A DNA stretch of 47,201 nucleotides. Source: Gnetum montanum (Eukaryota; Streptophyta; Gnetopsida; Gnetales; Gnetaceae). The position numbers and the translations under genes are program-made. Within the stretch, counting starts at the first letter, position 1. Each line of letters begins with the position of its first letter. Below the pieces are notes generated by a model. That model saw only the letters and a program-made list of their open reading frames with translations. It ran no database searches and was not told the DNA's origin. Location: the NCBI GenBank assembly GCA_015680685.1, contig MNCI01025132.1, forward strand, positions 545,617 through 592,817. Direction: 5' to 3'. Shown here in pieces: positions 1 through 11,400 of the stretch.

Positions 1-420
1 GCCACTCATCAGTAGAGAACACATGTTCTCCATAGTGGCTTTGAGTAGGGAGCACAAGTTCTTGGTTGTGACTTTAAGTAGGGAGTACATATCCNGCTCT
101 TAACCCTTCACCTCAATAGCATAGGAGATAAAACATAAAAAGATATAAAAATCATATACCTCAGACTTACTTAACCATACACCATGACAATTACAAGTAA
201 GTTTGGGAAGACAACGAATAATTAACCTTAAGTGTTCCATGAGGCGTGTAGGCACTTAGTCTGCGGAGTTCGACTGGATCGTGCATGCTACGCTCATATT
301 CGTATGGTTGAGTGTAGGGGTACCTAGCCACTCATCAGTAGAGAACACATGTTCTTCATAGTGGCTTTGAGTAGGGAGCACAAGTTCTTGGTTGTGACTT
401 TAAGTAGGGAGTACATATCC
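1..420. repeat. 94-bp direct repeat flanking an ambiguous base
   Basis: Bases 1-94 recur at 327-420 with one mismatch (C/T at position 31 of the unit). The first copy stops exactly at the single n at position 95. This may be a real tandem duplication of about 326 bp or an assembly join at the n. The 230 bp between the copies show no coding potential that I recognise. Confidence 0.85.
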
Positions 421-521
421 TTAATTATGACTTTAAGTAGGAAGCACAAATTTCTATCATGACTCCGAGTAGGGAGCATAATTTTGGGAAATCATGATTT
501 TGAGTAGGTAGCATAAGTTTA
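352..521. repeat. Degenerate minisatellite, about 30-bp unit
   Basis: Five imperfect units share a core like GACTTTAAGTAGGGAGCA, spaced about 30-35 bp apart (cores near 363, 396, 429, 460 and 498). They are diverged copies rather than a clean array. A similar core, GAGTAGGGAG, occurs again near 3882 at the start of the sequence inserted in the Ty3 integrase. No function can be inferred. Confidence 0.6.
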
Positions 522-2012
522 GGGATGGAGGAATGAGTACCTCCAAATTTTACACACTTGTATCACTGCAATGGGTAGCAAGATGATTCACATTTTAACC
601 AAGTATTTGATGTAGTGTGAAAGGTTAGTATTGTCTACATGAAAAAAGGTAAACCTTTTCTTCCTTAACTTGGGTTGCACAAACATCTTTAAATCTTGAT
701 TAGATGTCAAGTTGAGTTCAACATTTGTGTCTTATAGTTGATTACCCTGGTCATTGAACCTTCTTGTCTATAATTGTTGGATGGACTTTAAGTTGCTTCA
801 CATCCTTGATATCCACTCTACTCTCCATGTTTGAAAACATGCATGAATAAAGACTTAAGCTTCAACGAAGTTGCTTTTTTCAAGTATGGGAAAATGTAAG
901 AGAGAATGTCTTATTGATGACTCAAAGGTTGCTCCCCTTTTAGAATGGGAATCAAAAAGAGTGTGGAGATCCTTATAGGTTTCATGTTATCTTAACCATC
1001 ACTTAAAGAACTACATGGCCTTGATTCCTTGTGTACTGCATCAGAAGGATATGTAGAATTGCAAAGGAGCTTTGACTTTGATGCTTAGGCCATCACCATT
1101 CTCTATGAAGCGGGGCTTAGGGCTATATGCATTAGAGTAGGAAAACATCTTAGCTCTCTTAAGGAATGATGTCTCTTATGTGTCAACATCTATTGCATTG
1201 GTTTAATGGTGTCCTTATGACACTCATAACCCATAAACTAGTAGGTGACATATGTGTTGTGTACTTATGTTGTGTTTGCAGGTTCTTGAAAGCATTGAGG
1301 TGTATTCCACATTGAGTTTGCCCTCGAACCATTAGCAACTTTGGGACTCTTGGATGGTGTCGACTGGTGCTTCCTCAAAACAATGCCATTACAAGCTTCA
1401 TCCTATTTTCTCCTCTCTACCTCTTCATTGTTCCTCTCTACTTGAAGAACTATGTGTGAGCCTAATTTTGTAGTGGTCACCGAACATTGTATTAGATTGT
1501 AAGGGGTTTAAGGATGAGGCACCCATTGGGGTGCATCATTATTGTTCATTGATGATGTCCTTCTTGTTCGCTTGTCATCCTTGTTGGGGTCATAGATGTT
1601 TCTTCTAAAGGTGTAATTGATACTTATGTGAATTCTCCTATGTTGGAGGTCTCTTCTTAGGGAAGGAGTGGGATGCAATGTTATATTCTAATCATTATTT
1701 TTTTAAAGAAATTATTGTTATGTTAAATTACTAGGCTCACAATGAGGTGTTAATCTAGTGGTATGTTTCAATAGTTCAGGTACCAACACCCTCTAACATA
1801 TTATGAACTTTGTAAAAATGTTTTGTTTTTGTTTAAAAGGTAACATGTCAGTTTTGAACCTTGCACTTTTAAGTACCAAGTAAGATATACTAACCATGCT
1901 AACCTTTACTATTATAGATTTTAAGATTTATGAATAGCTGAAAATTACATCTCTTTAAAGTTGTATTTCTAAAGAATACAAAATGATAAGAGTGGTGTTT
2001 GTCGGATGAGCC
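522..2012. other. Region 5' of the TPR gene, no gene recognised
   Basis: AT-rich sequence with frequent stops in all frames. Nothing matches a family I know, and parts may be old LTR-element DNA. The promoter and 5' UTR of the gene starting at 2013 must lie here, but I see no convincing TATA box in the last 200 bp. Confidence 0.4.
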
Positions 2013-2494
2013 ATGGAGACAGTTGCTCAAGGCACCAAAAGCACCAACGCCAAAGCCGAAGGAAGTGTGGAGTGTTGGCCAGCAACAGCTTCAGCAGCGG
2101 AGGAAATGAAAAATCAGAGCAGCAACTCACGCTTACATTCAGAGTCAGAGTCACAGTTTCAGTCACGGTTACAGGCAGGGAATTCTTCGACAGTTCATGA
2201 TAGAGACGGAGACGGAGATGGAAATGTGGAGAGACGAAGGGTGATGTGGATGATGCAGCAGCAGCACCAGTCCGTTTGCCGTATGCAACACAACGACATG
2301 GACACTGTTCATGGCAACTTCATACCACAGCAGCAAGAGCAAGAAGATAATGATGAAACTGCATCTGCATCTGCATCTGCCTCTGCCTCTGCCGCCCTAC
2401 TTCACCATGAAACTGAATTTTCCGATATTCCCGCTGACCCAGCTACCATCGACGACGGAGTCTCAACTGCTCCTCTTGATCAGGATACCTCCAG
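2013..2494 (+). CDS. TPR gene exon 1
   Basis: Contains the start codon and 160 codons plus two bases (phase 2). It encodes a hydrophilic, probably disordered N-terminus with Gln runs, Asp-Gly repeats (near 2210-2222) and an Ala-Ser run. The donor is CCAG|GTCCTC. The assignment to this gene rests on phase: AG plus A from exon 2 restores an Arg codon and keeps the frame open into exon 2. The donor is not strong, so this exon is the least certain of the eleven. Confidence 0.72.
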
Positions 2495-5400
2495 GTCCTC
2501 TCTACTTCTTTGAATTTGTCTTATCTGTTCGGCAACTTCATCGATTCGTGATTCGGGAATAATTCAAGAATAATTTAAAGAATTCGGCTATGATTTGTGA
2601 GGGTTAAAATTGCTCTTTTTATGATAGATGTTTAGAAAACATACTTGGATACTGTGAAAATTGTATGCACTGCGCATTGTAGAACGCAAAGCAAAAGTGG
2701 AAGAACTGGAATAGTTAAAAGCCTTTACTATGAGTGATCGAGGGTAGAAATTGAGAGTCAAGAATGGAGTAGATTTATTTTCTTTGTATGACACTTAAAA
2801 TTCATTGAATTTGACGCTATTCTTATTATGAGACCGCTTTCCTAACTGCCGCTATTCGTGACGTTGATGCATGATGTGTTGGAGGAATTTATGGGGAAAT
2901 GTTGCATTGTGTTCTTTGATGACATTTTTATATATAGCTCAAATGAGATTACCACATTGTTCACTTGATCACTTGCGGTTGGGGTGGCAAAAATTGGAGG
3001 ATGGTCAGTTGATGATTAATACTAAAAATTGTAGATCGGAGATCAGATACTTGGGACATATGGTTTCCAACAACCAGGTCAAGATGTCAGCCCAATGAAT
3101 GTTAGAGAGGTACGTTCGTTTCTGGGGTTGGCTCATTTTTACAGTAGGTTTACCAGAAACTTCAGTGGTATTTCTTGGCCCATGTTTGCGCTGTTGAAGT
3201 AGCATTAGGTTTTTAGTGGGGTGATGAGGAATAAGGGAGTTTTGATTTGTTAAAGGAAAGATTTTGAGTGGGCAAGTTCTGGAAATTCCGAATTTCCAGA
3301 GGCTTTTTCAAATGAAGGTAGATGCAAGTGGGCTTGCTCTTGGTGGTGTTTTGTTTCAGGAGGGAGACCGATTGCTTTTTTCTTGGAGAAGCTGAATGAA
3401 GCAAGGCAGAAATACAACATTGATGAACTATCAAACATTGGAGACACCATTTTTTTCTGAAAAAGTTTTTGTTGATGATTGACCATTAAGCATTGTGATT
3501 TTTGAACTCTTGGAAAAGGTTGAGTGCCAAAATGGGTGATCCAACTGCATGAGTTCAATTTTATGCTGAAACACAAGTGTAGAAAAGCCAATGTGGTGGC
3601 TGATGTACTTTCCAGAGTGCATGCTGTTAATTTTCGTATTCCTTAGGAGGAGGGAATCAACGATTTTGCTTAGTTGTATGGTGGTGATGCTTAGTATGGT
3701 AGGATTAGGAAAGATGGACCAATGGAGGGACTACCATGTTTCAAATGGTGTACTCTTCAAGAGTGGAAAGGTATATGTTCCAAAGTGTGATTTCAGATTC
3801 AAGATTTTGGTTCAAAACCATTGTCGTTGCATGGCTGGCCACACAGGCAAAGATAAGACCATTGAGTTGGTTAGTAGATAATGAGTAGGGAGAGTTCCCA
3901 ACGCCCAACCATACAAGTCACACAAGCATACACACATGACCAGATCGTAATCCGTGGATGGGGCAATAGGTACTCTAACTAGTTAACGTTACCCAACCAT
4001 ACAAGGTACACAAGCGTATGCACATGACCATATCATAATTTTTGTAATTTGTAGATGAGGCATTATGTGATCTGGCTAGTTAAGGTTAAGGTTGTTGATT
4101 GTTGTCTTCTTACTAGAGTTAGTGATGCTCAAAATGTAGGGTTTAACTTGTAGTAAGACATATGATACAATGATGTTATTTGGCTTAGATGGCGTAGAAG
4201 TAAAACATGACAAATTGAATATTAAGTCTAATTAACAAAGAGACAATGAAAATAAATGCTAATCTAGCCTAAGGTGGTCAATATCTAGTCTTAGCTTATC
4301 GTACATGTTCTGGGCATATACAACTATTATTAGGATTACCAAGCAACTCACTACTAGGCGAACTAAGTAATGTTACCACTAGGTTAGTAAATAGTTGTAC
4401 TTAACACTCAAAACGAGTCATACTTATTCTACCAAAATACTAACATACATTAGAAACGTAACTTGCATAGGAAAAGTAAATGACAAGTGAAGGTACAACT
4501 ATTCTAAGTGACATGTTGCAATGATCATAAACAATCTCAATCTTTATTTTTGTTCATGAAGCATGTTCATGTACACTTCACTCAAATAAATATACTGTAC
4601 AATTGCTTATGATCACATTGCAGGCACTTACAAACTAACTATGACTTCATGAAATGACAAGAATTTAGATAAAAATGACAAAAAGTTGTTGTTTGGAGTG
4701 ACAGGCAATCAGCATTTATAGACATGACTAAGCCCAACTACATCATATCAACGACATTGTAGGTAGACATACGATATCATAGCTACAATATTGTTTGTGC
4801 AGTATCATAGGTAGATAAACAATTCATTGGCAGACATTAATTTTGGCCCAGTATGATTGTTGATGTTGCCAAATTTGTGAAGGGGTGCAACATATGCCAA
4901 AATTTTAAAGGAGAAAAGGTGATTGAGGGTCACTATTTATCCTTTCCTATTCCCAGGGTATCATGGGAAAGTCTATCTATGAACTTCGTGAGTGGGATTC
5001 CCAAGACCAAGGATGGGTATGATGTTTTTGATTGCTTGCAAGAAGACAAATGATGCCTCTCGTGTTGCACATCTTTTCTTCTAGCATGTGGTAAAACTAC
5101 ATGGTATTTTTTTTAGCATTGTGAGTGATAGAGAATCACGTTTCACATGGCATTTTTGGAGGTCATTGTGGAGAATTTTTGGGACCAAGCTAACTTTTTC
5201 TAGTGCTTATTGCCCTCAATTAGATGGGCAAATAAAAGTAGTGATTAAACTGTTGTTCAACATTTTGAGGTATCTTTGTGAGGGACAGTCAAACAGATGG
5301 GAAAATTTATTGTCTCATGTTGAATTTTCCTACAACAATGTTTTTCATTCTAGCTTGGAAAAGAGTCCTTTTGAGGTAAATTATGGGTACAATCTAAGAA

Positions 5401-8400
5401 TGGTTTATGAAGTTGCAAATATTGATGGGGAAGCACAATTAGGTGCTAATTTTGTGAATGACATGAGAGAGTTACATGAGCAAGTTAGGAAGTGACTGGA
5501 CAAGAAGGTTGAATTTGTATCACAGAAGAAAAATGAGGGTAAGAAAAAGCCTAAATTTGTGGTTGGGGATTTGGTGTGGATTTGCTTGAACAAGAAGAGG
5601 CTAAGGGAAATTAATTTTTCCAAATGGAAAGTGAAAAAGAAGGGGCCTTTCAAAATTAAGGTCAAAGTAAATGATAATGCCTTTGAGATCTTGATGCCTA
5701 GTGATTTGGTTAGGAACTTTGTGTTTAATGTTGCTGATTTGACCTGATTCTAGGTACCAATAGATCAGTAGGTTTTGAAGACAACATGGAGGAGTTGAAG
5801 GTGGCCATTGAGAGTTCCAAGTCTTCAGTTAAGAAGAAGATGATTGTGCTTAAGTAGAAGAAGGCTTTAAGCATGCATGGGACCAAGGGGTTTGAGTACC
5901 TGGTGCATTGGGAAGTCTAGACTCTTGAAGATGCTTTGTGGGTTTATGAGACCAAATTGGCTAAATGGGGAATCATGTCTACCCACAATTTGTTGTTCAC
6001 TTGAGATCACTTTTTGAAGAGGAGATCGGGTTTAGGGACACCTCTCTTTACTTAGAATTGTAATATTCCTACTTTGGTAGGGTAGGGATCAATGTAGGAT
6101 GAGGAATGACAAATTTGGAGACTTGTACATGTTTGGAGTGTTTTGGGTAGTTGGTAAATTTAAACTTAGTTTAGGTGGGTTTGAAATCTGGGTGATGTGG
6201 CACAATCTGGGATTCCTATAAAAGAATGCTGAGGGTCCTTGTTTGAGGATGGAGTAGAAAGAAGAAGAAAATTCAGGAGTTTAGAGAGGGAGTGAGGGGA
6301 GTTGTGAGTGTACAAGTTTGTGTGCACTTTCCTCAAAGATCTAATGTAAGCCTTGATGTTGTTCGTGTTTTGATGCACAGATTGTTTGTGTGTATGTTCA
6401 ATTGAGGAGTAATCAGGAATTTCAGTCCATGTGGCTGCAGAATGTGTTAATTATGTTGCATAGCTGTTTTTGCTTAATTTTGAATGTGAGAATCCATTCA
6501 AATCGCTATTCGGTGATTTATAGCATTCATTTTTGCTTTTGGGGTTTTAGAATACGATTGGTGTGGGTCTTGGGTAGTAGACTTGGGCTTATGTTTCCAC
6601 CTTGTCCCTCCTAGCTAATTGCAAAAGTTTCCATATCGACCTTTCGTGTGGACTCCTTTGGGGTACCCCCAGTTCCTATTGGCCCGCTGAGCTACTAACT
6701 CCTGGAAATAATTTTAACTTGGTGAAATTCATTGTTTGACAGCCTAGCATCACGTCTCTTTGCTGCCTGGTGGGGCTTTAACCAGGGGATGACCCCTCAT
6801 GACCGTCCCAACAAAGAATGCTAAAAAAGGAAGCAATACATCCAACCTATTACCTAGCAACACTCATAATACTTCAGGAGCCAGTGATATTATTTTTGTA
6901 AAATTCCATTGTTTTAATTCTTGAAGAACACAAGGATTTTCCCTTGAACACTGCAGTTTTCCTTGAAAAATATTTGATTTTTCATGTTATGTAGCTGTAG
7001 TTCCGAAACCATCCAAAACATATTGTACTAAGATATATTTTTGGTGTTTTTGCAGGTGCATAAATTTAAGTTAGAACATGAATTTAGAACAACATCCTGA
7101 GTGCATGTTTGAAGTGCTTAATAATTAAAGTTTTGTTACATCCAAAGTCACAAAAGATCTATTAGAAGAGTCTCAATGGAAAAAATTAGATGTTGTTTTT
7201 CAAAGAAAAAAAAAACTAAAATACACAAGAAGCATTAATAAAAAATTATTTCCTTACAAGGCGATTCTGAGTTGCAATGGAGTTTGGGATAGGGATCATG
7301 AGATTATTGCGAGTTGTAATGAAGACTGCATTGAACTATTGGACTTTTTGTTTTTCTGTTTCATGAGAAAATAATTCATCCTGAGTGCATCATGAATAAA
7401 GCATTGCTGTAATGAGTTGCAATGAGGCCATTTGACATTTTCAATATGTGAAACAAGCACAAATCAATTTTCTACTAAAAAATATAAAAGAGATCAAAAC
7501 AATATAATACGATAAATTGGCAAGAGAAAGGAAGATTTGGTGTGGTTGGGTCACTTGGATACTTGAGAGCATTAAGGAAACCATGAGGGGTGAAGCGAGG
7601 GTTGTTGTGAGGAGAATTCTCCGTTGATTGTACCTTGATTGATTTTATAGTTATCTTTGTTTATGATTGCATTCTTCATTTTTTGAATTTAAGTTGTGAT
7701 TTTTATAGAACATCAAGGTAAAAAGAAAATTTTATTAGTGAAAAAATAAAACATGAAATATAACTGCAATTGTCTTAGGATTGTAGAAATGAACCAACGA
7801 GAATGATCAAAATTGCCATACAATAGGTTGAATAGATGGTGAGAAACAGGTAAATTCATCTCTGTTATTTGCTTAGGGCATGTTTGGTTGGATGAATCTG
7901 CAGTTTCTATTTTTTATGTTAAAAAATTTGTTTGGTTTTGCATTGATACATCATCCGATTCTCATGTGAATTGGCAGATTCACCCAGCTCTATTGCTTTT
8001 TTGATTCTTTCTGGATTTCACCTTCAGAGGTGTAATCTGTTCAGATTCATGAATCTCTAGATTCAACATCTATATGGATGCAATTGCTTGAAGATTCATG
8101 TAACCAAACATGCCCTTAATATTCCTTTAATGCATTGAGTTTTCTGTAATGATCATGATCCTCATTTTGTTAAAACATTTATTCCAGTACGAGTTATCGG
8201 TAATTTTAGTAGTCAAACATTTGAAATTTGCCGTCTTTACATAATCTATGTTATAACAAAAAGACATATGTGATTGCATGCAGAAGCATAGTTGCTGAGA
8301 AACAGAAAAAGAATACAAAGTTGAAATATGCAGGTAACACTATTGAAGGAGGGAATAAACCAGGAAATTTGTTAAAAGCACTTCCTAAGTTTAAGGGAGA

Positions 8401-11400
8401 TCCAACTTTTGAGGCTGGGCAGGAGACAGAAGTGGATATGCAGTATTCGAGCTCTCCATTAACTTGGGAAGGAAGGATCAAGAGTCTAAAAGCGGTACGT
8501 TTTCCTGATTGTATTGTATCTTAATGAAAAGGCTGATACTGTACAACAAGACATGCTCAATATGATTCGAGTGTTTTACCTATCACAATGGTTTATGCCA
8601 GTTGGCACGATATCTTGCCATGTAAGATGCTAGGGCGTTGTAAAGTATTATGCTTTGCATATTTATCACTAAATCATATTTTATAAACTTAATTTTCTAA
8701 GGTCCTTTTATGTACCTTGTCTGTAATTTTAGATGTTACTTTGTTTTTGACTTTTTTAACATGTAAATTTGGATAAGTATTCAAATTTGATTGTATCTTT
8801 TAAAATTTAGTTTCTTAATCCCTTTCTATATATTGTTTTCTTTCTGACGTTTATGTTCTATTATAGAGCTTGGTTCATGCTGCTCGTAAAATGCCAAAAA
8901 ATGCACATGTATATTTCATTCTTGGTCTTATGTATCAAAGGTCAGGTCAACCTGCAAAGGTAAATTACGTGACCCTAGCATTCTTATTCTAATTTTAAAC
9001 TCATATGGTATTTTTCTTATGTCAAAATTAACTTCAGGCAGTTACAGCATTTGAGAAATCGTTTGAAATTATAAAGCAATTTGAGGAGGAGACAGGCCAG
9101 ACAAGGAAGCAGTTGCATTCATTAGTTCAAACTCACCAAGCACAGGTAGAAGTTATTCTAATTCTTTAAGTTGGCTGCAAAGATTTTGAATGTGTGCTTA
9201 AAATATATTTTTTAAATTTTAAATTTTTGGTTGGTATGATGACACTTTTTGTTTTGGTTTGCTTTTGAAATATTTTGAGATTCGCTCATAAACCCTTTTG
9301 TTACCTTAATTAGTGGTTGTGAAATGTAGTTAATCCAATTTTAACAGTCTCATGTAGTCTACTGAATTTGTCACTATTGTATTGATGTATTACGTGTATA
9401 TTAGTTGTATGTTACTGAATATTAGTCATGACTAATTAACTATGAATGAGAATTCACTTGCAAAGCTAATTGGAGTTGGTTGATGTGACTGTCATCAAAC
9501 AACAACAGTACAAATGGCTCATTTTTTATATAACCAAATTACATTTGTAATCTATGGAGGGACTACCACTTGGAGTGATGGTAATGTGCTTGTAAAGCTG
9601 GGGTTTGAGCCTAGGCACAGTCACTTGAAAGAGGTTAGGCTTGGGTTTCACTCGTCCATTGACCCTCCCAGACCTTGGCGGAATGAGCATTGAGCATTTG
9701 GGTGATTATCCTTTTATTTGTAATCCATGAGGTCAACTAATCGTGAGCACTTATTGTTTTCACTGTGAAACCAAAACAAACATTTTAGCTGTGAAAAATA
9801 GTTATTGAATTCAAAAGAGATGTTGAGCCATTGCAGCATTCCTCTTCATCTTCAACTTAACTAATCTTCTCATATGAAAAAATTCATCTTCAATTTAAAT
9901 AATCTTCTTGAATGAAAAATTTTATTTGCTTTTGATGATGGTTTATATAGCTTGATTACTTCTTCCATAAGCCTTTTGCTGTAGTTTCATCAGCCAAGGT
10001 GCACAATATTTTATTGGAGAAGTTTTATTGTAGAAAAAGTTTTCCTATCCAACTTATTGCAATTTTCTTGGCTCATATTTTGAGGTTTTTTTGCCACACC
10101 CTTTATGATGGGTTCTTATCATTCCTTTTAATACAAAATGTCTGTTGTTTTAAATTTGCAAATCTGCCATTTAGACCCTGGAGGTTTTCGAATATCCACC
10201 TTGCCTGACATCTTGGTAACAACAGTCTACTTTTAGGCTATGGTACCAGTTGTAGATGCTAACAAACAAGACCCATGGAATGCAAACAATATACTAGAGA
10301 GGGGAAACAAAATAGGAGATAAGGATTTACATGGTAAAACCCATCAATGTGGAGAAAACATCCACGGGAAAGCATGAAAATCTGATTATGAACTTGCAAT
10401 GGTGTTTTTTGGTACATGCCACAACTCTCTCTTCTCTTATTTAAATAGCCTTCAGCACCCAGCACTAAAAATAATGGGCAGTCAATCTTACAGCAGTCAT
10501 ATCCCAAAATCAAGGATATTTGTCAGGTTCAGTTCCCCAATTAATCTGGGGTAGATAACTACAATCAGTTACAATGGAATTAATTCAATATAATTGGGGA
10601 AGGCAGTTAACAAATTTTTTAATCAAAAATCAAGGAATAAAAATCTAGGAAATGATAGACATTTGGTTTTACTATAGAACATAATGGACATTTATTGTAA
10701 AAATAAGATATGGACATCAAATTAAACTTGGCACAGTAATTATATAATATTGAAGAAATCTGGTTAATTCATTACAAATCTGCAATAAACACACATCCAC
10801 GGAACAAATAAATTTGCCTCATAACAATAGTGACCCATGGAATGGTGTGCAGAAGTCGGCTAGCAACGATTTGTGTCGTCAAGTTGTGTTCTTCGTTCTA
10901 TGGATGTATTCAAACTTTTCTTAATTCTACTTAGTATTAGCAATTTGAATCATATGAATGATCTCTTATTAAAGTGTTTAGATATAGCAAGATGTTTCCT
11001 ATGAAAACTAATTTTCAATACGTTAACATTCCTGTTTTATTGCCCTGGCGACTTGCCAATGTTACAGTGGCTTTATAAACAGTAACTAGCTAGAGTTACT
11101 TATTAATAAACATGGGTAGTGCTTAGCTTTTTAGTTAGGAACTTAGGATCAAGAATCATCTGTTCTATTCATCCTTTACCCATTTGTGTGCATTATTTTA
11201 AAACTTAGTGTTCTCATTGCATTCCCTCAATCCCAAAAGTCACTGACGTGTTTGGATATGCATTCTTGCTTCCTGCCTTGGGCAATCTCTGATTTCTGTG
11301 AAACATAGACAATACAAATAATAAGTATTCTATGAAATGTATTTGAGATACATATAACTTTGCTTTAGCAAAACTAATTGGTTCTTGGATTTTCCAATTG

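Larger units (their letters stand above)
3882..4834. mobile_element. About 950-bp non-coding insertion splitting the integrase
   Basis: Integrase coding stops after the AGTAGA codons at 3873-3878 and resumes at about 4830 (GCAGACATTAA, then TTTTGGCCC). The inserted DNA is AT-rich, has no open frame, starts with a two-copy direct repeat (period about 88 bp, 3904-4087) and contains a hairpin at 4516-4623. The flanks GTAGA and GCAGA may be an eroded target duplication. I cannot assign a family. Confidence 0.6.
2862..6400 (+). mobile_element. 5'-truncated Ty3/gypsy chromovirus in intron 1
   Basis: Pol order reverse transcriptase, RNase H, integrase, chromodomain identifies a Ty3/gypsy chromovirus. 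It begins abruptly inside the RT palm (FFDDI motif) with no 5' LTR, gag or protease, and ends in LTR-like sequence. Stops and frameshifts interrupt every domain, so it is inactive. It lies in the same orientation as the host gene inside a 5.8-kb intron. Confidence 0.85.

Noticed and set aside
2006-2562. Alternative plus-strand frames at 2006-2200 and 2311-2562
   Set aside because: They overlap exon 1 in other frames, and only the frame from 2013 splices in phase to exon 2.
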